DNA of 64,000 nucleotides from Adiantum capillus-veneris (GCA_014529385.2 CM043966.1:89060587-89124586), one strand, 5' to 3'; shown: positions 21,840-33,544, counted from the first letter of the stretch. A program made the numbers and translations. Notes: generated from the letters alone by a model not told the origin.

Positions 21840-22957
21840 CTATCTTCCACATACTCTATATCCATTTTCACATCTTTCATGCAAGGCCTTTGATAGCCGA
21901 GAATTCCAAGAAAAGGTGGTCGAGGTCTTCGGTAGCCAATCTGCATCCTGAATATCTATCGGGTTCAATCCACGCGCTTGGCGGCAAGCCCCCCATAGTA
22001 CCTTCCACTGAAATATCTTCATAAACTAATGCCATTGTGGATCCCAAATGTTCTTCGTAACCTCCACCTAACGAGCCTTCAACCATTGCTTCTTCCACTA
22101 CTTGTTTAAAGGGGCGAACCAATCAACCTCATGAATCAACACTTGATAGATGCCCTTGATATGGGGTTTAGAGAAGCGGTTACTCATGCGCCATTTCCAA
22201 GCGTTCCACTCAACAGTACATTCACAAATTGGCATCAGAACATGGTCCAGGCCTTTTACAACCCTGTTGACAAGTATCTTCTCAACGTCGTTGAGTTGAA
22301 ATTGGGCAACCACCTTGTTCAAGGATTTCCAGCACTTGCTATTTCATAGATGTTGGAGTCCTTTATTATTCATCTTCCTTGGAATTTCTCTCCAATAAGG
22401 ATTCAAGATAATCCCAACAACTTTAGATAGCCAGGGGGACTAGTGTGAGATGTAGTTATGGAAGTATCTGGTTACTTCACCCCACTCCAGTGGCCCTGAT
22501 GCCCTGTTGCACTTTGTCACCAGCTCTCTTGTGCTACCACTCAGTCTTTTGTGAGCCCATCCCAGTGTAATCGTTTGTTGTGCCCCTCGACCCTTTTCCA
22601 TTGACCACCTTCAGAGAAAAGTTTGGCCTTGTCAATCATCCCCTTGGTCATGATAGCCCAAGACTGGTCTTGATTTGCGATTGAGACCACAAACTTGGCA
22701 CACGCGGCCTCAACATGAACAACAAGGTTGAGAATTCCAAGGCCACCTTGGAGCAATGGACATGCGATACCTTCCCATTTTGCCCATTGCCAAGGTGCCG
22801 AGGCTTTAGTGTTGTTCCTCCATAAGAATCTTTTAACTAGTTTCAAAAACTCCTTCCAGTTACATTTGGCTATTTTGAGGAGCGGGCTAGTGAAGGCAAT
22901 ATAGGGAATCCTAAATGAACTGATCACTCTGACCCTCCTCTGGAAGGGAAGCAACAC
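21840..22957 (-). pseudogene. LINE RT C-terminal region with zf-RVT-like end
   Basis: Downstream of RT, 22541-22957 has FRIPYIAFTSPLLKIAK, VKRFLWRNN and CPLLQGGLGILNL, matching the post-RT region of plant LINE proteins. 22098-22322 and 21840-22122 continue with WNAWKWRMSNRF and a segment resembling the zf-RVT domain (LPPSAWI, then ATEDLDHLFLEFSAIKG, where LDHLF..C is expected and Cys reads Phe). Several frameshifts are present. Confidence 0.65.
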
Positions 22958-22981
22958 ATACTCTCACCTTCTCATTTTCCT

Positions 22982-24042
22982 CTAAATCTTCTCCAAGACC
23001 CACTGGAACCTTTGCTTGTGGGTAACGTCCACCCCTAAGGGGGGCTCTAAATGTCTAAAAATCTTACCTTTAGATACAATCTCCCCTGACCAGACAAATG
23101 GGTCAAATGAGCCATTGTTCGTCAGGGAGATCAGTCTAGACTTCTCAATATTACATTTTGACCCAAAAGCCACAGCAAATGTCTACACAATCTCTAGGGC
23201 CTTCCTGAGCACCTGAGGGCAGGCTTTCAAGAATATGAGGAAGTCGTCCGCAAACATCTTGGCCTGGAGCTGGTTGTTATCGGGCAAACTCAACCCTTGT
23301 ATTTTCCCTCGCTCAACAGTAGCTTTGAGCATCTTTATCAGGGGATGTGATCCAATAGCAAAGAGAAGAGGGGCCATAGGGCATCCTTGCTTGATCCTTC
23401 TTTTGGCTTCAAAGGAGCCCACAATTTTATCATTGAATAAGAGCTTAGTTTGGCTACCTGCACCCAGAGTGTGAACAAGCTGACAGAGGTGCAACCCAAA
23501 GCCTAGTGATTTCATGACATCTTCAATGAAGGACCACACAACCCTATCATAAGCCTTGTCCATATCTAGCTGAAGCAAAATGCACTCCTGCTTCTTGAAG
23601 GCTGCGTACTCAATGCCAACCATTGCTGTCAAGATGTTGTCATATATTGACCTTCCTTTGATAAACCTGTGTCGATGAGGGGAGATGACTCTGTCAATGA
23701 GGGGGGCCATTCTAAGAGTGAATGCCTTGGCAATTATTTTGTATGCCATCGACATCATAGTTATGGGACGCCGGTCCTCAGTTGCGAGCAGCAAACCTGT
23801 TTTGGGATAGGCTTGATAAGCCCTCTTTTCACACTGAGATCCAAGGACCCCTGGACCAGAGCCTGGTTAGCCATCCATGTGACCGGGACCTTGAGGTCCT
23901 CCCATAACTCTCCAAAGAATTCATTGGTTAGACCATCCCAACCAGGGGATTTCTCCTTGCCAAGAGCTTGCAATGCAAGTGAGCATTCATCTTTCGAGAG
24001 GACCACCTCAAGATGATTGGAAAGCATAGCTTTCCATTCCAC
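22982..24042 (-). pseudogene. LINE reverse transcriptase
   Basis: The pieces 23761-24042, 23183-23794 and 22982-23173 form a LINE RT. Motifs in order are EKSPGWDGLTNEFF, RPITMMSMAYKIIAK, HRHRFIKGRSIYDNILTA, LQLDMDKAYDRVVWSFIED (first Asp), RRIKQGCPMAPLLFAI, and FADDFLIFLKA with the catalytic FADD. The set GWDG, Y-K-I-I-A, D-M-x-K-A-Y-D and FADD is typical of plant L1-type LINEs. Frame changes lie near 23790 and 23180. Confidence 0.85.
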
Positions 24043-24727
24043 AATTCATGCAAAGGATGTCTAGCATTTTACTCGGCACCAAGTGGAGACCCATGAAAAT
24101 TTTCCCTATATACATGATGCATGATAGAAGAACCTACCTACTTTCTATGTGGGTCGTGGGATCAAGCCTGCTATGAGGGCTATAAGGTGAGGATTTAATG
24201 GGAGGAAGTGGGGTTTACAAGGAGCTTGCTGCTCTCTAGCAAGAATAAACATGGAAAAAGATTTCAAGTCAAATTTACAATTTTAAATTTCTTGAAGAAG
24301 TCACTTAAGGTTGTTCACACTTGCTACCAAAGTTTGGCTAGCACAAGTGCCTACCTACATGGGAACCAGTAGTACCAAAACAATTAGTGGGTTGGAATGC
24401 AGATTCATAAAGCCACTGGAAGCCAAGACTTCTCCCCCAAGAGCTTGCAAGTTTTGAACTTAAGATTTCATCCCTCAAAACATAGCACCCAACCAATGAA
24501 TTGAATGTTTCATGCTGAATATTAATGTGGTTGTTAGCTATTTTACCTCCGGTTATTGTTTGGTGTGTAACTACATCCTCACTCTTCTCAACCTTGGATG
24601 GGTTGGGGATTGAGCTCTCTAAGTTGCCTGAGCAGCCTCAAATTGTGCAAGAGGCAAGAGTCACAGTACCCTTAGCCAAACCACATTTGTAGATATCAAA
24701 CAAATTTTGGAAATTTCAATGTTAATC

Positions 24728-24734
<7 letters not shown>

Positions 24735-24810
<76 letters not shown>
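24735..24810. repeat. Compound microsatellite (CT)n(CA)n
   Basis: About 27 CT units run directly into about 11 CA units. Degenerate TA/TG-rich sequence follows to about 24960. Confidence 0.95.
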
Positions 24811-25159
24811 TATTTATATACATAGGCATATCTATATGTGTGTGTGTGTGTAGGCATATTTACATACACAATAATAACTAACATATATGTAGATATACAT
24901 ACATATACATGGGGGGAATAGCTTTATATGTATTTATGTAGATATACACACAATCATATACATGGGGGAAATAGATTTATATTTAGAGATTTTTTTTAAT
25001 AATGATAGAGCTTTTTTTACAATTTCACTTCTTAGAAAACAAGTGATATGAGAACATACTATCTTATAGAACTAGAGACATCATTAAACCTATAAACTTA
25101 GAGAGAATAGGGAGACCATGAGAGAGAACCATGTTTTATGTGGCATATGAAGATAAAAG

Positions 25160-25365
25160 TAAAGAGCAAAAGATTTTGTAAATAGCTTTCAGTGAGTGAA
25201 AGGCCTAGCATTTGAGGGTGACGACTACCCCTCATCCGAGCCAACCCCTACCTCCCTAACCTAGGGAGAGCCTTGTGCATCATCCGTGTGTGGTCGTGCC
25301 ACTAGGTTGTTCCCACTTGTTTGTGCTTGACTTCAAGACCTTTGTCCTAGCACTAGACACCCCTT
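25160..25365 (-). repeat. Chromovirus 3' LTR remnant
   Basis: The stretch from TTTGAGGGTGACGACTACCC (25204) to GACACC (25358) matches, with many differences, 29551-29715. The two lie outside the coding region at opposite ends, as LTRs should. Exact ends are not clear. Confidence 0.45.
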
Positions 25366-25372
25366 GGAGAAG

Positions 25373-26110
25373 AGTTATAAATACTTGAAGACGTCAAAAA
25401 CAAAAGTAGGAAATTGATTCTTAAGTACACTAGTGTTTTCCCAAGTGGCACCTTCCTTAGGTCTATCTTTTCACTTGACGAGAAATTGATGGCGAACATG
25501 ATTGAGTGTTTGTAAATTGTGATGATCCAAAATCTTTTGTGGTTTGTGAGGTTGAGTGGGTGTCTCAATTATGTCAATCAAAATCTCTAAATCAATAACA
25601 TATCTACCTATCCTATCCACTTTTATAAATGGCTAACATGATCTACCTACACTATCCACTTTCATAAATGGTTGACATGGAAGATGGGATGAATTCATGA
25701 ATGTTCTGGTAATCTAATTTGTAAGCATTCATATCAGACTGCTTAAGAATCTAGAATGCTTAAGAATCTAGAATGGACCACAATACCTAGGTGAAAGTTT
25801 AGGTGTAAGGCCAATTTTCAAACTTTATGAATACTTTGGAACCTTCAGAAACACCCATTCTCCCTTAGTGAAGGAGACTTGTCTACATTTTGCAAAATTT
25901 TTCTTGCAGTCGTAAGGTTTCCTATAACATTACTTTTATCAATCCTCAACATATCAAAATGTTCCTTTAAGAAATCCTTAGCCAAATGTATACGTTCATT
26001 GGCTAATCCTACAGTAGCTAGAGACTTGTTGGAGAATGAGGTTGATGACCATACATTAGCATAAATGGACTAACTCCTATCGAAACATGCTCTTGAAGGA
26101 ACTTTGTCCA
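25373..26110 (-). pseudogene. Chromovirus integrase C-terminus and chromodomain
   Basis: The minus strand has a GVSPFMLMYGHQPH-like segment, then an integrase C-terminal stretch (NERIHLAKDFLKEHF ... SPSLREWVFL), KLSPRYCGPF corresponding to the GPY/F domain, and a chromodomain (about 25395-25530) with QFLVK, a TGA where Trp is expected, KDRPKEGATWEN and FPTF. A chromodomain at the integrase C-terminus targets chromoviruses to particular chromatin. Stops throughout make it a pseudogene. Confidence 0.75.
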
Positions 26111-27356
26111 TCTAATCTTTTGATCCTACAAATCTATTTGATTGGTAAACCACTTAATGCTGTCATGGTCAAACTTTGCACCATATAAATAATGCCTCCA
26201 TTTGCGAAGGGCATGTATAACACGTACAATTTTTTCTTGAGTAGTTTTGTTAAACACTATATAATTCCTTACTTTCAAAGGCAACTAGTCTATCCCCTTG
26301 TAGTAGTGCCACACCAAATAGCCTTATTGCTAGCATCAATCTCCAAAATAAAAGGTTTTCTTGGATCAATGATGTTCAATAGAGGGTAGTAGCTAAAGCT
26401 ATTTTAAGCTTGTCAAAGCTACTCTATTGTTGATGACCCTTTATAGTTATCTTTGTATAATTTTGAATGAACTTGCAGTCATAGTCAGGCATGCCCAAAT
26501 AATTTTGAAGCTCTTCCAGATTTTTAAAGAAGGCAATTTCAAATAGCAACAACTTTGATATGATCCATCTTAAGACCCTCAATCGAAATAATATGGCCAA
26601 AATGTTGCACCTCTCTTCGTATAAAAGCACATTTGCTCTTCTTTGCTATAAGGCATGCTTCCTCAACAAAATCAAAACTTTGTCGTAGATGTTCAAAATG
26701 TGTTTTCTTAAAATAGTTATAAATAAATATGCAATCTAATAAAACAACTACAAAGACGTAGGACGGTGTCCATAAATCTCATAAATGAAGTTGGAGCACT
26801 GTCAACCCAAAGAATAGAATAGAATACTCAAAATGTACAAAAATGTTTGGAAAGCTATTTCTCTTGCATCAATTCATAATTGATGATATCCAGATCTCAA
26901 ATCAATCTTTTTGAAGTATATAACCCCATAGAGTTGATCAAAAAGCTCATCCATTCTAGACATAGGATACTCATTCTTTATGGTAACTTTATTTAGACCT
27001 CGATAGTCCCCACACATTCGCATAGAACCATCCTTCTTCCTCACCAAAAGCATTGAGGATGCCCATAGAGAAGAGCTAGGTCTAATGAATCCCTTTTTGA
27101 TATACTCATCTAGCTAGCATTCTACTTCCTTAGCTTCACTTTGACTAAGCCTATATGTTGTTTCGCTTATAGGTTTGTTATCTAGTTGCACATCTATATT
27201 ATGTTGTATTTCCCTCACTAGAGGTAAAATCAAAGGCAAATCATATGGAGAAACATAATTATATTCGTGCAAAACTTTATTAAGCTCATCACTTTGAGAA
27301 AATAAATTGTACTTACCTTCTTCATGTACAGAGAAGCTAGACAAGTAGTAACACAA
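26111..27356 (-). pseudogene. Chromovirus RT and partial RNase H
   Basis: 27114-27356 carries LPLVREIQHNIDVQLDNKP and YRLSQSEAKEVEC. The next segment (about 26880-27110) has [55 protein letters not shown] and [13 protein letters not shown], where D of [10 protein letters not shown] is the first RT catalytic Asp. The region then decays; 26424-26630 has LRVLRWIISK and NLEELQNYLGMPDYDCKFIQNY from the RT-RNase H connection. The RT YxDD motif is not recognisable. Confidence 0.78.
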
Positions 27357-27479
27357 AGGAGCATTCTTTATTTCATTTCCTTTCCATAGAAAATTGCAAG
27401 TAGGCTATACATATGATAGAAGAAGATGGTGTCCTGCTCTCCAAAAAATAAGAGATGATTACCATCATTCTCAAACTAG

Positions 27480-29050
27480 AGAGTTTTATGCAGATAACTA
27501 TGCTTCAAAGTAGGTCCTAAGCTATACAAGGTTACTCATGCCCGAGAACCATATTAGGTCTTAACATGTTCATAACCTAAAAGTTGATGTTCATTGGATG
27601 GCCCTAGACTTTCAATAGCACATCCTTAACCATAGTGTCCCAAACATATGAGCCTAACCATTGCATAAGAGACACTATGTCATTGTGTGTACTCTTTGTC
27701 TATGGAAGCTGCAGTTGCTTCACAAAAGCATAATTGACAAAGTTATGAGTTGCCCCATCATCGATAATTATGTGCACCTTGTTCTCATTTATGTATCCAT
27801 GAAGGAAAAACTAAATCATGTAGACCCACTAGTTGGTGCCACATTGTAGCTACAAGAAAAATCTCTCAAGTGCCTCCGTGGAGTGAGAGACTTCCACTTG
27901 AGCAAAATGAGAAAATGGATTCAACTATAGTAAGTAAACAATATGCACGACCGCCTTGTCCTTACCTTTAATTGCCTCTTTGTCATAGACATTGGCCTTA
28001 TCCAGCTCTATGCTTATGTTCAAAGGACAATCCCACTTGGTATGCTTGTTGGAGAGATGCTTGAAGCATAGATAATCCTTTTTTGCCTTGGTAAAATATG
28101 TTGTAGACAAAGATCCGCAAGGGCCCTTAGACTTCTTTGCAGCTTCTTGATCATGAGAAAGATACCTTGCATTCATGGTTGTGGTTGTTGTCAGAAGAAG
28201 TGTGATTATCTGGTGCAATCCACCAAGCTTGTAGCCCTTTCTCATTTGCATATAAACTAATGCTTTAGAAATAGAATCTTCCAAAGTTTTAGGATGCAAG
28301 CTTTAACTTTTGAGTGCAATCCTTATAGAAATCCCCAAAAGTTGTGAAATTTGTTGAGGATATCCAACTTGAGGATCACTTCTCTATACATAGAAACATC
28401 ATTGGTCAGAAATGATGTATACATGGAGCATTCATCCCAAGCTTTCTAGTTTATGTCATCTTCATTGCTAGCAAGAAACTTCTTCTGAAACATAACTTGG
28501 AATCACTGCCAGGTTGTAGGCTTTTTGTATGGCTCCAATGACATCCACGAGTTGTAGGCCTTGCCTTCAAGTGCTAAACTCAATTCAAGAGAATGGAATA
28601 CATCTAGAGTGGCACGCAGGTGATGGACATTGGTCCACTCGTGCAAAAGCGTATTCACTGCATCTTTGTTCCTCTATTTGTCGTCACCTCTATACATTGG
28701 CAACTTTAAGTCCTTCATCTAAGATAAAGTCTTCTATTTCTCCTACTCTATCAAAAGATATTCGGATGATGGTGGTCTATCATTGACCCCTTGAAGTTGT
28801 TAACTAGCTTTGTGAGCGTAGTTAAGCTGGCAATGATGGCCACCAAATTCATTTCCATTTGATTTGTGCAGCAGAGGAGAGCATTAAACTCTTAAATATC
28901 TACAAATCCATGGTTGTCATGCAGTCCATCGTTTTGCTTAGGCCACATAGCCACCATGGCCGCATGTGTCACCAAAGGCAAAGTAGTGTCAAACTCAATT
29001 GTGTGATTGGTTGGAAGCAATTGATTTGATGGCATCTTTTCATGCTTGAA
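27480..29050 (-). pseudogene. Chromovirus gag and protease
   Basis: 27925-28299 is a Gag C-terminus with a degenerate zinc knuckle (CFKHLSNKHTKWDC, second Cys replaced by His). About 27705-27770 has IIDDGATHNFVNYAFVKQL, a retropepsin active site in which DDGA replaces DSGA. The N-terminal gag half (28300-29050) is too decayed for motif calls but fills the expected interval up to the primer site. Confidence 0.6.
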
Positions 29051-29484
29051 ATGTGAACTTTTTTGTGGAATTTAACGATTTCATAGATATGATTTTCTAA
29101 GTTTTACTTGCTTGGATGCCTCTTGAAGGAAATTTACATATATCTCTCAAGAAATCTGAGCTTCAAAAAGGCTTTGAAGAACTACTATGTGGGGAAAACC
29201 TCCTTGGAGGTGGGGTGGAAAAAAAAAGCCCCTTAATGTACCCCTACAAGGGGTGCCCAATATGAAAGAAGCTTGAACTCAAGGCTATGGCATGGAAGGC
29301 AGTCAACGACAACGCAAGAGAGGGTAGAAGAGCTTGTAGCACCCATTGTGAGCCTCAAAGAAGAAGTGAAGATTGCTCAACTTGCCAAGATGGTCCACTT
29401 TGGAGCCACTTCTGTCTACTTTCACATAGTCAACCTCATTGCTTCCCTTGTGTGTAAGGGCACCTTCATGCCACAGCTATCGTA

Positions 29485-29502
29485 TGCACTACTCTAATAC
29501 CA
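29485..29502 (-). other. Chromovirus primer binding site (initiator-Met-like)
   Basis: The minus strand reads TGGTATTAGAGTAGTGCA. The common plant LTR element primer site begins TGGTATCAGAGC. Position between gag and LTR remnant is correct. Confidence 0.65.
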
Positions 29503-29508
29503 TTAAAA

Positions 29509-29720
29509 TGCCATGCAAAAGCCATGGCTATCATCTACACTGATCTGACCTTTGAGGGTGGCAACTAACCCTCCTCCCAACCAACCCCTCCATATTTGTA
29601 CAGCCCTTGGCCTAGGCAAAGCCCCCATTGTGTTGTCCATGTGTAGTCGTGCCCACGTGCCCATGCTTGGGACCTTAGGATCTTTGTCCGTCGTCGTTCA
29701 GAGCGAGAAAGACACCAAGA
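29509..29720 (-). repeat. Chromovirus 5' LTR remnant
   Basis: Diverged direct repeat of 25160-25365, just outside the primer site. Right end uncertain. Confidence 0.45.
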
Positions 29721-30216
29721 AATCTAGAAGACATAGAAAGAGAATCGGGAGTTTGACGAGAGAGAACTCTCTTTATGAAATTTACACAATATAAGTATGT
29801 CTTTTGATAGCCTTAAGCAAAACAGCAAGTCTAGCTTTAAGCAAAGCTCTACATGTGAAAGGCAAGCATACAATCTTGTGTAAGCAAACATTCTACAGAT
29901 ACCCAAATTTCCAAATACCCAAAATTTGTGTGAAAGGTTTACAAAAGGTGAGGGACACTCCCCTATTGAAATTCAGAAAGTGGACATCTTATTGTTCTAT
30001 GTCTTACATGTCGTTTGAAGTTAAAGGTTCCATAACTCTTGGGTGATTTAGATTAAAATGCAAACCATAAATTTGTAGTGTCGGTTGACCTAGTAAGGGG
30101 TACCCGGCTGGGGAAAATCGGACAAAAGATGGAATCACGCAAGATGTTGTTTAACGCTGAATGGGAGGTGTCATCGGGCATCGAAGCAGGCAGAGAAACA
30201 GATTTGTTTTGGAGGC

Positions 30217-30245
30217 GGGGGGGGGGGGGGGGGGGGGGGGGGGGG
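30217..30245. repeat. Homopolymer G run (29 G)
   Basis: Uninterrupted run of 29 G, preceded by GGAGGC. Such runs are hard to sequence, so the length may be inexact. Confidence 0.9.
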
Positions 30246-30344
30246 ATGACCTCAGCAAGCGCGGCGAAAGCCGCGCGCAGTGAAGGTGGGAGCTGTGGGC
30301 GTATTTCCTTTCTCAAGTGTATGGGTTGCACAACTTGATAGCAG

Positions 30345-30425
30345 CGAGGCGATGTTGGGTTGGCTTCGTGGGCATCATTGGAGTCGAATTGCGTCCGTGG
30401 TCTGCGTTCGAATCCCCCGCCTACC
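30345..30425 (+). other. tRNA-like sequence with A-box and B-box (possible SINE head)
   Basis: TGGCTTCGTGG (about 30360) resembles a pol III A box and GTTCGAATCCC (about 30408) is a near-perfect B box, about 48 bp apart. The ends do not pair as a tRNA acceptor stem, so it is not a tRNA gene. A tRNA-derived SINE head or pseudogene is possible; no second copy was found in this window. Confidence 0.3.
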
Positions 30426-30667
30426 TTTTGTAGGGATGAGACCAATGAGAGAGATCTCAAATGAGCAAACGTTAGCGGATATGGAGGAGGTATTGTACGA
30501 ATGAACGAATATAATATATACAGAGTTAATATGTGCCTCTAATCATTTTTGCATTTCTTTTGATAGGAATCTGTCAAAAAATTCTTTTGATAGGAATCTG
30601 TGGAGATGCTTGTTTCGCCTTTGAAGGAGAAAAGAGGGGAAACGGCACGTGGCACGTTGGGTAAAAG

Positions 30668-30670
<3 letters not shown>

Positions 30671-30719
<49 letters not shown>
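30671..30719. repeat. (TC)n microsatellite
   Basis: About 24 TC units, flanked by sequence rich in GA and GTGGCACG words. Confidence 0.95.
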
Positions 30720-30722
<3 letters not shown>

Positions 30723-30991
30723 CTCTCTCCCGCGTGTCTTTGTCTGCGACACGTGTGCAGAAAAGATGGAGCGTGGCGCGTGGACAGGAGCAGGCACAAA
30801 GTGACAGAGTGATGCGGGAGGCGGTAGGACGAGCAAGGGAACGTTTTTTTATTTTGAATGTCCGTCACGATGCAATATGTAGCCTGTCGCCTTGCTTTGC
30901 GCATTGCGATAGTGCCTAGGCAAGCGAGGGAGGTCGGCGATGCAGTGGAGCAGCTAATGGGGATGCTCTTGCTGATTGCAGGTGGACGGGA

Positions 30992-31073
30992 CGTGAAAGC
31001 AAGGCATCGAGATGCCACCATCCGGGAGAGGAGCGTGAAAGCAAGGCATCGAGATGCTCATGCGGGAGAGAAG
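30992..31073. repeat. Two-copy tandem repeat, ~42-bp unit
   Basis: CGTGAAAGCAAGGCATCGAG starts at 30992 and again at 31034. The copies are 42 and 40 bp and nearly identical. Confidence 0.9.
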
Positions 31074-31131
31074 CAGATATGCATGAGAGACAGAGTTGGA
31101 GGTGTCCTTTCGTCCTGCAATTGCATGGCTG

Positions 31132-31218
31132 GTGCAGAGAGAGGGGGAGGGAGGGAGATTGGGATCAGTGCACAGGCATCGCTGATCCCAATCTCCCTCC
31201 CTCCCTGTCTCTCTGCAC
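31132..31218. repeat. Near-perfect inverted repeat (hairpin, 37-bp arms)
   Basis: The arm 31132-31168 and the arm 31182-31218 are reverse complements at 35 of 37 positions, with a 13-base loop (TGCACAGGCATCG). Transcription across it would give a long stem. Confidence 0.92.
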
Positions 31219-31606
31219 GGTTTTAGAACCACATCCATTGATATATTTGTTCTTTATGTGCTACATCTTTGAGAGATTTGTTCTTTATGTGGGAATGACA
31301 TTTTTCATTGTTAACCAAACCAAGACATTTGCAATTGCAATGTATTATTGGCATTCTTGTGATGGCCGACATGGTTCTATGAATTTTTATCTCCAATACC
31401 TTATGTGAACCTAGTATGTGTCCCCAATCTTCGAAAGCAGCTCAAATTACTAGGAATCTCGTGAGATACTGGATTTCGGCTTGGCGTCAAAAGGGAGAGA
31501 ATGGCACGTGCACAAGGGGGAAGAGGCGGCAAAGAATGCAACATATAGAGAGGCAAGTAGTAAATGCCATTTGTCAGCACGAGGACAGAGGAGAAGGAAT
31601 TTTCTC

Positions 31607-31622
31607 GTCGCGTTTGCACACC

Positions 31623-31664
<42 letters not shown>

Positions 31665-31820
31665 AAGAGTTTTTTTTTGTTTGTTGCGATTGTGCGGCTG
31701 CATCTGAAGAAGCTCGGAGGAGGAGCAGTCGTCGCCTTTGCACACCCGGAGAGAGAGAGAGAGCCAGAGAGTATTTTTTGTCTGTTACGATCGTGTGGCT
31801 GCATCAGAGCAATCCGTCGC
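31607..31820. repeat. Tandem duplication carrying (GA)n
   Basis: Unit one starts at 31607 (GTCGCGTTTGCACACCCGG) and unit two at 31731 (GTCGCCTTTGCACACCCGG). Each holds a GA tract then a T-run and GATYGTGYGGCTGCATC. GA tract length differs (about 39 versus 13 bp), so the microsatellite changed length after duplication. Confidence 0.88.
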
Positions 31821-31825
31821 TGAAA

Positions 31826-31828
<3 letters not shown>

Positions 31829-31917
<89 letters not shown>

Positions 31918-31930
31918 GGGGGGGGGGGGG
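31829..31930. repeat. (GA)n tract joined to a 24-G run
   Basis: About 78 bp of GA units (31829-31906) passes directly into 24 G (31907-31930). Confidence 0.93.
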
Positions 31931-33432
31931 ACGTCCACTCGGCATTGAGAACAAGCCCTGGCTTGTTTAGAAGCTTAGAAAAGATTACGTGGACGGAATC
32001 TTGGCAACTAATGAATGCAAAATTTTGAATTAGACCTAGTATGTCCTCCATTAAAAAATTAAAAAAATTGTAATAGTTGGGTAATTGTAACATAGACATA
32101 CTGAGGCTCTTGATTGACATTATTATAATTTCTTATATTTGCAAAAATAAAAACTTCTTTAGACCCATGTCGTGTCTCAAAATTTATTTGCCTTAGTCTG
32201 CTCTTTGCTTTGGTTTTCTTAAATCCATCTCAAAACCTAGCTTGTGGTAGCTACATGCATGACATTGTTTCTTTGTCTCCATTAAGAATAGGTTGCTCAA
32301 AAAATGGGCTACTAGCCATAATTGGGTAATCATCGAGGAAAAAAAATCGAGTGAAGACAAATTCAAGCAAATTGATACAAGAGAAAAAATGGTGAAAAAA
32401 AATTACGGCATGCACATTACTTTCACTACCACAAATCTTACACTCAATCGATAAAAAATGAGATTTTAGAACCATTATGAAAATTGAATACTCGAGACAC
32501 AAGCAATCTCATACTCGAAACATGTATAGTTTAATTCCATGTGGAATATCTCCTCTCAAAAGTAGTCCATCAAAATTTGGGCACATAGATTTTGCAAACA
32601 AATCAACACACAACCTTGTAAGCCTACGATGCTATCCAAGAACTTCCTAAAGCTTGAAACAACTCCACTTTTGTAAGCAAGCAGAAACAAGTGCCTAAGC
32701 AAACAGAAACAAGCAAACTCTCTCTCTCCTCTCAGCTTTGCAGTGCAACACCCTTGAGCTGCCCTCCATTTCCCCTTGCTAGCTTGGCATTGAAATGGTG
32801 GAGGAAATGAGAGCAGCAAGCTATGGATGCACCCACTACAACTACATCGATGGCATATGCATTGGCGATGATAAAGTGATGAGCTCAAGCATATCCAACT
32901 GCCTCATGACCATCTCAATGAGATTCTCAAGGTATGATTTTTCTAATGACCATGTGAAACAGGTAAATGTTTAGCGGTTGCTTTGCTAAGCTGCATCAAA
33001 AGTTGATTTATAGATAGCGACATTCTTTAATGGAAGCTTGGAAGTGCAAATTTCTTGCCTAACAAGTCTATCATGATTAGTAAATAGAAATGATATGACC
33101 CAGAGCCAAATGCAAGCTCTTCGGCATAGGAAAGGCTCAAGTCTCAGGTGTATTTGCCTACTGCATGCAGATATAAAGTCATGACGCAACTATTTCGTAA
33201 ATGCTCCTAAGTTGTGAGTGCTCTCACTGCTGAAAACACCCAAGGTCATGACACAACTAGATAATCATCTAATTTCAAGAGATCCAAGCCAATATTGAAA
33301 GAATCTTTTAGTCCTAGCTCACATAACGGAGATTTACAGCTTCCAAAGCATGCCCGATCTCTGTGGTTGCTCTCTAGGCACTCACAGACACAATAAAAGA
33401 GGAAAGAGGTGCAAATTTAGTTCAGCTTCCAA

Positions 33433-33435
<3 letters not shown>
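31931..33435. other. Unassigned sequence
   Basis: No gene is supported. A stretch at 32793-32937 has an open plus-strand reading with an ATG and ends in AAGGTATG, which could look like an exon with a splice donor, but the protein matches nothing I know. Confidence 0.4.
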
Positions 33436-33500
<65 letters not shown>

Positions 33501-33544
33501 ACAGTGTCTCACTCTCTGTGAGGGTTTCTATTGGAGAAAACTCC

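Larger units (their letters stand above)
21730..24045 (-). mobile_element. 5'-truncated LINE (non-LTR retrotransposon)
   Basis: The minus strand encodes a non-LTR RT and its C-terminal region in several frames, with no LTRs. The upstream (high-coordinate) end begins within the RT N-terminus. The endonuclease and ORF1 are missing, the 5' truncation usual for LINEs. The low-coordinate end is approximate; I do not see a clear poly-A tail. Confidence 0.8.
25160..29720 (-). mobile_element. Chromovirus relic (Ty3/gypsy) with internal integrase deletion
   Basis: The minus-strand order is a 5' LTR remnant (about 29509-29720), initiator-Met-like primer site (29485-29502), gag with a degenerate zinc knuckle, protease, RT, a shortened RNase H, the integrase C-terminus with chromodomain, and a 3' LTR remnant (about 25160-25365). 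Stops are numerous. Chromodomain plus iMet primer indicates a chromovirus. The integrase H2C2 and most of the catalytic core are deleted near 26100-26150. Confidence 0.8.

Noticed and set aside
25100-29800. Chromovirus relic as a member of the A/C family
   Set aside because: It has an initiator-Met-like primer site and a chromodomain, a single-type RT sequence unlike A/C, and none of the palindromes.
31429-31954. Overlapping open frames on both strands made of Arg-Glu or Ser-Leu repeats
   Set aside because: They are translations of (GA)n/(CT)n microsatellites. Dinucleotide repeats lack stop codons and give long spurious frames on both strands.
32793-32940. Plus-strand open reading ending in AAGGTATG, exon-like
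   Set aside because: The predicted peptide matches no family I know, no acceptor or second exon is visible, and the minus-strand frame is just as open.
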